Origin: Dunaliella salina
Lineage: Eukaryota; Chlorophyta; Chlorophyceae; Chlamydomonadales; Dunaliellaceae
Direction of reading: 5' to 3'
Assembly: GCA_002284615.2 (NCBI GenBank)
Contig: MU069687.1
Coordinates: 260,508 to 271,026 of the forward strand
DNA: 10,519 nucleotides
Positions 1 through 6,483 of the stretch are shown here, one piece after another. Both the position numbers and the translations under genes were made by a program. The stretch's first letter is position 1; the number at the start of each line of letters is the position of its first letter. A model generated the notes under the pieces. It ran no database searches. It had not been told where the DNA came from and worked only from the letters and a program-made list of their open reading frames with translations.

Positions 1-40
<40 letters not shown>
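1..40. repeat. (AC)20 dinucleotide microsatellite
   Basis: Twenty uninterrupted AC units open the window and run directly into AG at 41-42. In the plus direction this reads as a CA-rich tract ending in a splice-acceptor-like AG, so it may be the end of an intron of the gene that follows. It may also be the point where the assembly stopped. Confidence 0.97.
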
Positions 41-42
<2 letters not shown>

Positions 43-43
<1 letters not shown>

Positions 44-811
44 GACGAGGAGGGCAAAGAGCGCAGAGCTCAAGCCTTTGCCAGGAGGGCCGTGGACAGC
101 ACCCTGTCCGACGGCTTCATCAGCATGCTCCTGGAGGAGCTTGTGGATGAGCTGGAGGAAGCATCCAGCAACCTGGCCGCCGCTGTTTCTGCTGCTGCGG
201 CTGCTGCCGCCGACGCGTCTGCTGCTGAAGCAAGCAGCGGTGGGCGGAAGGTGAGCAGCACAGGAAGTCGTGGGCCATCCAGAGGATCCTCTCCCACCAC
301 TCCCCCCCTTCCGCCTGTGCTAGAACCCTCTGCTGTCCTTGACCGTGCTGTGTCTGCTAAGGCTTCGGCGCCCTTCCCGACGGAGCCTGCCCCACGACTG
401 ACGTCCTCTGCTTCTGCGCTGCTCGGCCAAAAAGTCCCAGCAGCTATGCTGGTACAAGCCATGGTGGGCGCGGGCTTGCCGCCCTCCGATGCTGCTCGGG
501 TTGTGGCAGGTGCCCTAGGGTGTGGGTCACGAGGTGGAGCCAGCGTAGGTGAGACGTTGGTTGCGGCATGGCGCCAAGGGATGCTGGATGGAGTGCCAGT
601 GTGGAGCAACCTGGCTGCAGCTGCCGCGCGAGCCGCGACACTGTTGCAGCGGCCGGGTATGCATGACGTGCAGGGTATGCTAGTGTGGGTGGAGCGTCTG
701 TGTCGAAGCATGCTCTCTCCGGACAGTGGTCGGCATGAGGATGTAGAAAGGGGAGATGGGGGTGAAATGGCGGGAGGAGAAGGGGGAAAAGGCGGAGGTG
801 AAGCAGTTTGA
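43..811 (+). CDS. Probable 3'-terminal exon of an unrecognised GC-rich host gene
   Basis: The reading frame is open from the window edge to a TGA at 809-811. It has no ATG at a plausible start and reads through the AC repeat as Thr-His, so the coding part probably begins after the AG at 41-42. The frame is strongly GC-biased at third positions. The first part is charged and helical (KERRAQAFARR, then LLEELVDELEEA), followed by an alanine-rich stretch (about 177-230), a Pro/Ser-rich linker (about 250-360) and a helical, Ala/Val-rich segment (about 410-720). It ends in a Gly/Glu-rich low-complexity tail. I recognise no domain, so no function is given. Its composition differs sharply from the AT-balanced repeats to its right. 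The antisense strand is also open across this region but begins only with TTG and is Pro/Ser-rich, so I treat it as a shadow. The exon assignment is an inference; long GC-rich sequence can stay open by chance. Confidence 0.55.
251..361 (+). other. Candidate in-frame intron (exitron-like) inside the exon
   Basis: The sequence AAG|GTGAGC at 248-256 is a near-ideal splice donor at a codon boundary. A pyrimidine-rich stretch ending TGCTAAG at 361 could be the acceptor. The segment is 111 nt, divisible by three, and contains no stop, so both spliced and retained forms would keep the frame. It encodes only a Ser/Pro-rich linker. This is a sequence-based guess; a chance donor in GC-rich coding sequence is quite possible. 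Confidence 0.3.
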
Positions 812-1189
812 GTGGGTGATGGGATGGGGGCATGTCTGAGTCTTCTCTTCTCTATTGCATGAAGAGTATTCAACGAAGAATCAGTTCATATGTTCAATTG
901 TTGCACAGATGTGTTTATGTACAAGCTTATCAAGGTTCTGTAATTTTCCTCGATAGCCCTTCATGAAAATGAAAAGGGGGAAAGGGGGGAAAGATGAGTC
1001 CTCTTAACTTCAATGTGAGGAGGAAAGTTAGTGTAGGGCTGGAGGGTTTCAAGATTGCACGTGACACCAGGGCATCAATTTTGTGGTAATTACTTTTTCG
1101 TTTTTTGGTGGCTGGTAGAGGTAGATCTGTGAGCAAATTGTACAGGATGGACTTGAAGCTTTTGTGCGAGTTCAATAGACTTATGAGGA
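812..1189 (+). other. 3' flank of the first gene; possible 3' UTR with TGTAA signal
   Basis: No gene is recognised here. The first 100 bases after the stop change from GC-rich to AT-rich. A TGTAA pentamer at 939-943 is the poly(A) signal commonly used by green algae and sits about 130 bases after the stop, a sensible 3' UTR length. The remainder (about 960-1189) may be the 3' trailing part of the minus-strand LINE relic that starts to its right; its minus-strand frame is open but unrecognisable. Confidence 0.3.
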
Positions 1190-1608
1190 TCAGCCAGGTG
1201 GTTTGAAAGCTTGCCTTCCTGGCTGGAAAAGATCCATGAATTTGGAAATTAGATGATAAAGCGCATTGTCCTGACTCTGCAATTTGCAGAAACAGAAGAC
1301 ATTTCCAAAACTTCCGTAAACTTGAAAAAAGTGCCTGACTAACAAAGAAAGCTCTGTGGACAGGATATTCATAGGGCAAATTTCCTTCTGAGGAATCGCA
1401 TGGAAACACAAAATTGTAAGAAAATGACATGTTTTGCTCTTACAGGCCTCCCTGATCACACCTTTGACATTAATATGCATGTCCCTGCCATTGTGAAGTC
1501 ACCACTCTCAACGTCTGGGCATGTGGTCTTGACCGAAAACAGGCAGTGCTTCTTAACACATATCTGCCCAGGTTGGGGTGCAGAATTGAAGGCAGCAAAA
1601 GACGAGCC
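1190..1608 (-). pseudogene. LINE family L2 relic: C-terminal zinc-motif region
   Basis: The minus strand shows the conserved C-terminal layout of a non-LTR retrotransposon, spread over several frames. First comes a pre-finger segment (RYVLRST then HAQTLRV, near 1500-1575). A decayed zinc segment follows, with TC at its start and KHVIF then LRRKFAL at its end; one TGA lies inside it. The tail has ALYHLISKFMDLF and ends PPG-stop at 1190. The same order of motifs appears in the relics at 2392-2702 and 3980-4124, which is the main support. The reading requires frame changes, so this copy is dead. In an intact element this region follows the reverse transcriptase and is thought to bind nucleic acid. 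No reverse transcriptase is present, so the copy is 5'-truncated. The family identity rests on pattern recognition and should be tested by a profile search. Confidence 0.5.
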
Positions 1609-1798
1609 ATGAGCGTATGTACCATATAAAATGGTGACCCCCGTGGGTTTCAGAGAAGTCCCAACCCGATGATGGTATATAGCCAATTAACTTGTGTGCC
1701 TACCATGCTCCGAAATGGCATTGGCGCTCCACATGCCTCGCACCCTTGTTCTCAAAACAACAACAAATTCTCTCATGGCAAACAGCTGCCCAGAGCAA

Positions 1799-1960
1799 AC
1801 AAGGAAGAAAGGAAAGCCTGCGCAGGGAAGAGGCCGCACGCATGAAAGAAAGTTTCCCTAAATTGCGAGCTCGGACCTCGTTAAAGGGCCCTCAAACCTA
1901 CACTAGACAAAGATAGCTTAGACAAGAACCAAAAAGCAGAGCTAATAGGGAAACCAAGGT
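1799..1960 (-). repeat. SINE-like repeat, type A, copy 1 (minus orientation)
   Basis: This stretch aligns over its whole length with 2193-2355, and in reverse orientation with 6183-6315. Shared blocks on the minus strand are ATTAGCTCTG, CTTTGTCTAGTGTAGG, GAGGGCCC and a tail of the form TGCACGCGGCC...GCGTAG followed by a pyrimidine run. The tail here is more diverged (GCGCAGGCTTTCCTTTC). No protein is encoded. Confidence 0.65.
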
Positions 1961-2099
1961 TCTCTTTCCGTTAGGACAATTGTTTGCAAACAAAATGAGT
2001 CTCGCTTGTAAAAGGCTACAATGTTACAAGGAGAAGGAGGCCGCCAGTCAAACCGACTGGCTGTTTGCCTGTATATAAAAAGAGGAGTTCATGTAGAAG
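1961..2099. other. Unassigned spacer with palindrome, hairpin and TATA-like motif
   Basis: GTTTGCAAAC at 1982-1991 is a perfect 10-bp palindrome. GCCAGTC (2043-2049) and GACTGGC (2055-2061) form a perfect 7-bp hairpin with a 5-nt loop. About ten bases later the sequence reads GTATATAAAAA. The combination could be the promoter side of a decayed LTR, but no TG...CA ends, primer-binding site or second LTR was found, so no element is called. Confidence 0.25.
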
Positions 2100-2192
2100 T
2101 AAAAGTATGAGTTTACGCTGGACACAGCCAGCGTGCATTAAGGAAAGACCCATCAGTCAGCGTTGGCACAAACAGTGAGCCCCACCAACGAC
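2100..2192 (-). repeat. SINE-like repeat, type B (minus orientation, partial)
   Basis: The plus-strand text TTTACGCTGGACACAGCC then GCGTGCATTAAGGAAAGACC matches the 3'-end core of the neighbouring type A repeat (GCGTGCATTAAGGGAAGAACC). It continues into CCCCACCAA, as the repeats at 3621-3800 and 5377-5545 do, rather than into the type A body. It therefore belongs to a second body type carrying the same 3' core. It is directly followed by the tail of the type A copy at 2193. Confidence 0.5.
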
Positions 2193-2355
2193 TTTAAAGA
2201 AAGAAAAAGAAAAGAAAAGTCTACGCAAGCCAAAGGCCGCGTGCATTAAGGGAAGAACCCCTAACAAAAGTTAGAGGCCTCACCAGGAGGCCCTCCACCT
2301 AAACTAGACAAAACTAGCCTAGGAGAGAGCAAGAGACTGAACTAATGGGGATCTT
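2193..2355 (-). repeat. SINE-like repeat, type A, copy 2 (best-preserved tail)
   Basis: On the minus strand this runs from about 2355 down to a (TTTTC)n-like tail at 2193-2219. The 3' core reads TTAATGCACGCGGCC then GGCTTGCGTAGACTTTTC. The body matches 1799-1960 and, in reverse, 6183-6315, including the block CCTAGGCTAGTTTTGTCTAG. The tail closely resembles the tail of LINE family L1 (GCCTACGTAGTTTTTCTTTTC-like at 6488-6530), which suggests mobilisation in trans by L1. Confidence 0.7.
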
Positions 2356-2391
2356 TATACAAGAAAGTGTAAAGCCCAATGTCTTCTGATT

Positions 2392-2702
2392 TTATGAAAC
2401 AAAACATGTGAATGGACGGCATATGGTGGGATGCAGGCAAGTAAGGAGTATCTGAGAAGTAAGGTGAGAAAGTGAAAAGAGGGGACCAGCAAATGACATA
2501 GCAAATTTCTGCCTAAGCTTGCGAACTTTAGGGTGGGTGCATTCGAACGTAGCATGCTGATCATCTTGCACGCCATCTGAAGCGTCTCAAATATCGCATG
2601 TTTAAGGAATAATGGCATCCCAAGTGGCTTGTTCAACTTCAAAGTGTGGACACGAAACCAAAATCGGGCCACGCTACGGACAATGTGTTTAGGTAGAAAC
2701 AT
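2392..2702 (-). pseudogene. LINE family L2 relic: zinc-motif region
   Basis: On the minus strand the pre-finger segment HIVRSVARFWFRVHTLK lies in one frame at the 2702 end. After a frame change comes the zinc segment: TCDI, an in-frame TGA in place of the second cysteine, then DGVQDDQHATFEC and VRKLRQKFA. The frame ends at a TAA at 2392-2394. The Cys-x2-(Cys)-x10-His-x4-Cys spacing and the VQD(D/E)xH core match the relic at 3980-4124. The stop in the finger and the frameshift mark it as a dead copy. In an intact element this would be the nucleic-acid-binding C-terminus after the reverse transcriptase. The type A SINE repeat begins just beyond its 3' end. Confidence 0.55.
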
Positions 2703-2714
2703 TTGGGCAGAGTA

Positions 2715-3000
2715 TAAGAAAGGGTTTACAAGGGGGGTGGCCTACAGCCCGGGACTCTGGCTGATCGGCTGCCGGTGAACAAACATTATCAACCAGCATC
2801 AAAAATTGAAACCAAGTCTGGCAAAGATTTTGAAAAGATCCAGAAAAGCAAAGACCTCAGGATCAGTCATAACCTGAAAGCGAGCCAAGGACGGAATGAA
2901 GTCAGCATTTGGGGGCCCAGTGAAGGCATGCAATGGTTGGTACAAATAAGTAAATGGGTCTTTGTACTTTTTGCGCAGTTCATGCACCTCCATGCACTTG
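2715..3000 (-). pseudogene. LINE family L2 relic: extreme C-terminal tail
   Basis: The minus strand encodes VHELRKKYKDPF at about 2970, then PEVFAFL, and after a frame change AADQPESRAVGHPPCKPF at about 2715-2770. The LRKKY start corresponds to the LRRKF/LRQKF segment that follows the zinc motif in the relics at 1190-1608 and 2392-2702, so this is the part of the protein downstream of the finger. On the minus strand it precedes the finger-containing fragment at 2392-2702. The two pieces therefore cannot be one collinear copy and must be separate insertions or a rearrangement. Its upstream side is cut by the SINE fragment at 3007. The assignment is weaker than for the finger-bearing copies. 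Confidence 0.4.
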
Positions 3001-3006
3001 CAATAG

Positions 3007-3070
3007 AAGAGAGAAAAGAGAAGCCTACGCAAGCCAAAGGCCGCGTGCATTATGGGAAGAACCCCAAACA
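3007..3070 (-). repeat. SINE-like repeat, type A, 3'-end fragment
   Basis: The plus-strand text GCCTACGCAAGCCAAAGG then CCGCGTGCATTATGGGAAGA is almost identical to 2221-2257 in the type A copy at 2193-2355. The fragment stops after AACCCC and runs directly into the purine-rich tail of the L1 copy at 3071. Only the last 60 or so bases of the SINE are present. Confidence 0.65.
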
Positions 3071-3612
3071 AAGAAAAAAAAAGAAAAGAAAAAGAAAAGA
3101 AAAGAAAAACTACGCAGGCAGTGAAAACACTCCCCACATCAATTAACAAAAAGGGGATACCTGGGGCCGAGGCACTGTGTATCCTCTTCGCCGAGAGAAA
3201 ACAGAAGAGGGAAGTCAGTGGGGATCAGGAGGGTTACTAGCAGCATCCCGTGCCTGACCTTGTTGAGAGTTGAAAAAGGTCTTCTCAAGAGCGCGTCTGG
3301 TGCTGGCAAGTTTGTAGGCATACATGACAGAATGAGCATGAAGCTTCCGAACAAGCTTAGTGGCCTTGAAAGTGTCAAGACCAAGCTCCTTAAGAGGCTC
3401 CAATGTATGAGGGGTATAGATGACTCCTCCCACACCTAGCAGGATAGTATGGAGGGTGACTTGAGCTGAGGCCCCAGAAAGATGACGACAAAGTTCGCGG
3501 TGCTGCAGCTTGGACGCCTCAAGCTGGCTGTCGGGCCGGGTGTCCTCACAGTATTTGACTTCAACAAGGTGGATGTGCCTCTGATCTGGGTGGAGCTGAC
3601 TGGGGTCACGAG
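3071..3612 (-). mobile_element. LINE family L1, 5'-truncated copy 1 (3' UTR, tail and C-terminal coding end)
   Basis: On the minus strand this fragment has the L1 C-terminal coding end (3612-3215), a 3' UTR of about 110 nt, and a (TTTTC)n-like tail (A/G-rich on the plus strand, 3071-3106). The 3' UTR end, ATTGATGTGGGGAG then CTGCCTGCGTAG, matches those of the copies ending at 6484 and 8309. A possible UTR stem pairs GGATAC (3155-3160) with GTATCC (3179-3184). It is more diverged from the other two copies than they are from each other, so it represents an older insertion or a different subfamily. Confidence 0.7.
3215..3612 (-). pseudogene. L1 ORF C-terminus with restriction-like endonuclease motif (partial)
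   Basis: About 130 residues are open in one frame and end NPPDPH before a TGA at 3215-3217. HIHLVEVKYCEDTRP near 3550-3575 fits the E-x-K half of a PD-(D/E)XK nuclease, with Glu at about 3560-3562 and Lys at about 3554-3556; the upstream PD half is missing. After this come HTILLGVGG and a helical, basic C-terminal stretch (HAHSVMYAYKLASTRRALE). The same blocks occur at 6618-6950 and, in part, at 8440-8668. This is the best-preserved copy of this portion in the window, with no stop and both visible catalytic-type residues. It lacks everything upstream, so it cannot act alone. An apparent extension of the frame to 3715 comes from the adjacent SINE sequence. Confidence 0.65.
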
Positions 3613-3620
3613 CCTTGACC

Positions 3621-3800
3621 CAAACAAAAGTTAGAGGACTCACCAGCATGAAAGGTTTCTGCCTGCCCTTAGAATGCGTGCATGCAGGGAAGAGCCTTCC
3701 TCTGACTCCCACCAACAGAATAAACCCCGAGGATGTATCAGATTCATGCCTGACCCAACACAGGTTCGATCTGGGGATCTCCTCCTTACCAAACGCTTTC
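3621..3800 (-). repeat. SINE-like repeat, type B (minus orientation), with B-box-like motif
   Basis: A short piece, CAAAAGTTAGAGG then CTCACCAG (3623-3645), matches the type A body at 2265-2287. It is followed by GCGTGCATGCAGGGAAGAGCC, a variant of the common 3' core, and by CCCACCAA as in the type B repeat at 5377-5545. On the minus strand the distal part reads GGAGGAGATCCCCAGATCGAACC. This resembles a tRNA T-arm with a B box (AGATCGAACC against the usual GGTTCGANNC). It may be two fragments joined together. Confidence 0.45.
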
Positions 3801-3979
3801 CTCCCCTGACGACAAGCGCAGGCTTGTTTTCTAGTGGAAAGCTTTTCATTATAACCTCAATAAAAGTGCCTGTCCCGGGGGGCCTGTAACACCCAAGCGC
3901 TTCAGGTACTTCCCCACTGTCGCCTCGTCGGGTGCCTAACATGAGGCCGGTTGGGATACTGTAATGACATAACAAAGAT

Positions 3980-4124
3980 TTAGGAGAGAGCATGTTTCTC
4001 GTCTTGGACCTCAGCACACTCACATTTATCACAAACATTTGAGCCACCCAGCCATCCACACGATTCAATTTTATGCAATGGGCACGGAGCCTACAACTGC
4101 TCACTGAGAGTATGTAACATGTGC
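3980..4124 (-). pseudogene. LINE family L2 relic: zinc-motif region, short copy
   Basis: One minus-strand frame reads HMLHTLSEQL, an in-frame TAG, HKIESCGWLGGSN, and then the finger segment VCDKCECAEVQDEKHALS, ending at a TAA at 3980-3982. Cys-x2-Cys-x9-His with the VQDE(K)H core is the hallmark shared with the relic at 2392-2702 and is typical of the C-terminal finger of many LINEs. The TAG falls in the basic pre-finger segment that reads RFxLRxHTLK in better copies. It is a short dead fragment with nothing recognisable upstream of 4124 as far as the SINE at 4285. Confidence 0.6.
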
Positions 4125-4284
4125 AATTTTAAGCCGCGAGGGCACACCAGTGATGATAAGTACATTGTTGGCTGTTGACCTTGCGCGAGTGGTAACTGGA
4201 AAGTTGCCTCTAGTATGCCAAGTGTTGTGCCCTCAGGCTGAGATCAACAACAAGCCGACTACAACATACAAGGGCAATGCGGGA

Positions 4285-4443
4285 ACCTGGTGTGGTTCAT
4301 TTGAATCACATTCCCGAGAGGGACGTGGAGGTCGTGGGTTCGATTCTATAGGGGTTTGATAAGGCAGGCCCTTCTGGGTGCTAAGGTCGTTCCCCTGTGA
4401 TGCTTGGGGGCTAGTCCCGCTTGCGTAGCTTTTCCTCTCCTTT
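4285..4443 (+). repeat. tRNA-headed SINE (plus orientation) with L1-type tail
   Basis: An A-box-like TGGTTCATTTG (about 4293-4303) lies in a D-arm-like hairpin (GGTTC/GAATC). Next comes a TCCC-GAGA-GGGA hairpin, then a B box GGTTCGATTC at 4337-4346. The spacing is tRNA-like, but no acceptor stem can be formed, so this is a tRNA-derived head and not a gene. About 75 nt later the sequence ends in CCCGCTTGCGTAGCTTTTCC, matching the 3' core and pyrimidine tail of the other SINE copies and of L1. It is the most complete SINE here, with promoter, body and tail in one unit of about 160 bp. Confidence 0.6.
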
Positions 4444-4445
4444 CA

Positions 4446-4663
4446 AGGGATTGGGTGTGCGGATTTTCTGTTGCAAAACAGGCAAAGCCTGTGCATGCAG
4501 CCAAGAATACTGGGGCTCGGGGGGAAAGACTGCTTTAATCAACATTCTCTCCTTCTATTTTTGGATACGTGTGCCCAAGGATATAGCTATGTCCTATGAA
4601 TGCCTCTGTAAGAAAGAGATGGGCACAAATAAAAAAAGAGCAAGAGATGCAGATGCAAGTCTG
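4446..4663. other. Unassigned spacer with one isolated copy of the 21-bp motif
   Basis: No gene or known repeat is recognised. CCAAGAATACTGGGGCTC at 4501-4518 resembles the terminal motif of the inverted-repeat element to the right. The rest is AT-rich and gives no recognisable translation. Confidence 0.3.
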
Positions 4664-4901
4664 CTGCCAGAATGCTGGGGCTCCTAGACAGACAGAAAAT
4701 GAAGGCTCCTTGGTCTCAAAAAAGCACTGCCTTTTCTTCTGGCAGACGTAAAAGTCCAAAACCAGCATGATGGGACTCCTAGGGAGTTTGAAGATGTGCA
4801 ATTTCCCAGGTTCAGGAAGGTCAAGCATTGAGGCATACAATCCGGGCTCCCAAGGTTCCTCTCGATTTCAGTACTGTCTAGGAGCCCCAGCATTCTGGCA
4901 G
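4664..4901. mobile_element. Candidate MITE bounded by a perfect 28-bp inverted repeat
   Basis: The 28 bases at 4664-4691 (starting CTGCCAGAATGCTGGGGC) are the exact reverse complement of 4874-4901 (ending CAGCATTCTGGCAG). The unit is 238 bp long and non-coding. Inside, a third related copy occurs in direct orientation at 4762-4782, and weak complementarity continues inward from both ends. No clear target-site duplication is visible outside the repeats, so the boundaries and the superfamily stay open. A perfect 28-bp repeat in otherwise heavily decayed sequence suggests a fairly recent origin. Confidence 0.5.
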
Positions 4902-4924
4902 TGCTAGTTCCCTCGGTCGGGCGC

Positions 4925-5062
4925 GAATGTGTGAAGAAAACACAACTTTCGTACCAACTGCACAGGGACATCAACGCTGCATGGAACCTGTGTGAAGTGT
5001 GTGTGGCTCAGTACTTTGGGCATCCTAGGCCTGGGTATCTGAGAGCGCACACAGCGGCTTAG
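4925..5062 (+). pseudogene. Possible relic of a Fanzor/TnpB-type nuclease C-terminus
   Basis: One plus-strand frame reads HRDINAAWN at 4961-4987, then a helix-like stretch and GHPRPGYL, stopping at TAG 5060-5062. The x-R-D-x-N-A-A-x-N signature is the last RuvC motif (catalytic Asp) of TnpB and its eukaryotic Fanzor relatives. In those proteins it lies near the C-terminus, after a four-cysteine zinc ribbon. Here only one cysteine (4928-4930) lies before it, so the ribbon is absent or decayed. Nothing upstream is recognisable, and the frame enters the inverted-repeat element. In an intact protein this would form part of an RNA-guided DNA nuclease active site. A chance match is possible given the short length, so this is a candidate only. 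Confidence 0.35.
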
Positions 5063-5104
5063 CCGCCAGGGGCCACATTGCTGCCTTAGTTGGACATGCG
5101 CCGC

Positions 5105-5192
5105 GGAATTAAATCGGTGTATTGACCATTGGGTCTTCCTTAAGGTGCGCAGGCTGTGCCTAGCGTAGACTTTCTTTCTTCCTTTTCCTCTA
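5105..5192 (+). repeat. SINE-like repeat 3' end (plus orientation)
   Basis: CTTCCTTAAGGTGCGCAGGC then GCCTAGCGTAGACTTTCTTT at about 5136-5180 follows the SINE consensus core (TTAATGCACGCGGCC...GGCTTGCGTAGACTTTTC) with a TTTC-rich tail. The upstream part (GTATTGACCATTGG) resembles the type B body. The 5' part is not recognisable. Confidence 0.5.
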
Positions 5193-5376
5193 GGATATCT
5201 AGGCCCAGCTCTCTCTGCAAGCAGGTGGTCGAGCTGGTGAAGGATGTTGCGGCCCCTTGCCCACGCGACGTTTGCTTGCAGCACCTTGCTGACTCCAGTA
5301 TTGCTGCATGGTAGGACCAAACTACAACATGGAACCACTAGGACTGGAGAGGTTCACGTCTATATTCCCACAGCAC
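5193..5376. other. Unassigned spacer
   Basis: No repeat or coding match is recognised between the two SINE-like copies. A minus-strand frame is open across it (part of an open stretch 4904-5338), but its residues show no domain and it crosses SINE sequence, so it is not called. Confidence 0.3.
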
Positions 5377-5545
5377 AAAGAAAGAAAGATATACACTTGC
5401 CGTTTGCTGCGTGCATGAAGGAAAGAACCTGCCATTGACCCCCACCAAAGGGCTCAAACTGAAACCCTCAGCCCCTTGGATTTAAACCGGAGACCTCCTC
5501 CCAAGTTGGTGCGCCCCATACACCGACGAGGGGTGGCTGTAGCGT
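5377..5545 (-). repeat. SINE-like repeat, type B, with B box (minus orientation)
   Basis: On the minus strand this begins near 5545 and contains GGAGGTCTCCGGTTTAAATCC (plus-strand 5478-5498), a T-arm-like segment with a B box GGTTTAAATCC one base from consensus. The body (TTTGGTGGGGGTC) and the 3' core (TTCTTTCCTTCATGCACGC) follow, then a TTTC-rich tail ending near 5377. The body agrees with 2100-2192 and 3660-3720. A pol III promoter head and the common tail support a tRNA-derived SINE. No clear A box was identified. Confidence 0.55.
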
Positions 5546-5599
5546 GACAGCCGATGGTTTATAAATTCAATATGCCCACAGTACAGACCAGTCCTTAAA

Positions 5600-5700
5600 A
5601 GAAGCCAAAAGTAGTAAACACCCTATGCCTGATCTTGTCGTTGTTATTTGAGAGGAGCCCTCTCAAGCACATGTCTGGTGCAAGTCTGATTTGGATAACA
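5600..5700 (-). pseudogene. Decayed LINE L1 C-terminal fragment
   Basis: The plus-strand text GCCTGATCTTGTCGTTG, then CCTCTCAAGCACATGTCTGGTG (5619-5672), aligns with 3249-3304 of L1 copy 1 (GCCTGACCTTGTTGAG, then CTTCTCAAGAGCGCGTCTGG). This corresponds to the last 30 or so codons of the L1 ORF before NPPDPH. The frame is broken by an in-frame stop. Similarity fades above about 5700, and no 3' UTR or tail is seen below 5600, so it is a small internal scrap. Confidence 0.4.
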
Positions 5701-5789
5701 GCGCAATGCAAAGGACTTCGTCACAGCATTGAAAGCAAGCAGACACAAGCTTGGCTTACCAGAGGATATCAGCCCTGTAAATCAAAGTC

Positions 5790-6182
5790 TTTGAGACGTG
5801 GTGCACTATTTGGGTCTGCCGGACTAGAAGAATGCTGGAACTGATGGCATAAATTTTTCAGACCCTGACTAGGGCAAACCAGGGATCGTGACGCTCAATT
5901 TTTCAATTTTTCTCCTAAGCCAACTTGGCAAGACTCGACGAAGCGCTGTTTTCCTAGCCTAAGCCAGGTCCTACTTGTGGTGGCAACCAAAGAGACATGC
6001 CATGTAGAGACCTGACTGTGGAGGATTGACCTGGACGTTATTAATAGCGCCAGGCACCCTCTTCATTTTCAGGGGGGCTTTTTAGGGGGGTTCTGCTGGG
6101 CGCGCGGCAGTGGCATGCGGGAGAGGGAGAGTCCGAGCGTCCAGGAGAATGGCTTACAACCCTATAAATCTTCATTAGCTTT
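5790..6182. other. Unassigned stretch
   Basis: I see no gene, pol III head or match to the L1, L2 or SINE sequences in the window. Local curiosities are AATTTTTCAATTTTTC (5898-5913) and two G6 runs at 6072-6077 and 6085-6090. Confidence 0.4.
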
Positions 6183-6315
6183 TTTCCTGGCTTTCGTCTA
6201 GGCTAGCTTTGTCAAGTGTAGGGTTCGAGGGCCTTTTGGTGAGGTCCCTGCTAGCTTGCTAGTTAGGGGACCTCCCCTCAATGCACGCGGCCTCTGGCCT
6301 CCGTGGACTTTGCCT
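6183..6315 (+). repeat. SINE-like repeat, type A (plus orientation)
   Basis: GTCTAGGCTAGCTTTGTC, then AGTGTAGGGTTCGAGGGCC, then GTTAGGGG, and the 3' core CTCAATGCACGCGGCCTC with GTGGACTTTGCC match the minus-strand sequence of 1799-1960 and 2193-2355 in order. It is the only type A copy on the plus strand. The terminal pyrimidine tail has decayed. Confidence 0.65.
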
Positions 6316-6483
6316 TACTGTACTTGGCCAGGGTGCTCTTTGCTGTCGCACCTTCAACAATGCCTGGGTAAGGGAAAAGAAAAGAAATTGCCAGCTACCT
6401 GGTACTATGGCAAAGACTCTGCATTATCTGTTTCGAACGGCAATTAGCTGCACATGTCTCCTATTTTTTCAGGAGGAGCGAGA

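Noticed and set aside
70..873. Long antisense open frame opposite the first gene (Pro/Ser-rich, 267 codons)
   Set aside because: It starts only at TTG, is low-complexity, and mirrors a GC-rich plus-strand frame with a plausible splice acceptor and helical segments. GC-rich DNA commonly keeps the opposite strand open.
2775..3146. Plus-strand open frame of 123 codons ending in a lysine/arginine-rich stretch
   Set aside because: The basic end is only the translated AAAAG tail of an L1 copy, and the rest lies antisense to an L2 relic.
3640..4104. Minus-strand open frame of 154 codons
   Set aside because: It is a composite of an off-frame L2 relic and SINE sequence. The recognisable zinc motif is in a different frame.
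4150..4359. Plus-strand open frame of 69 codons
   Set aside because: Its 3' half lies in the tRNA-headed SINE, and the protein shows no domain.
4904..5338. Minus-strand open frame of 144 codons
   Set aside because: It crosses a SINE tail and lies opposite the RuvC-like plus-strand relic, and no domain is recognisable.
6072..6104. G-quadruplex from the G6 runs
   Set aside because: Only two long G runs plus a GGG are seen, and four tracts with short loops are not clearly available.
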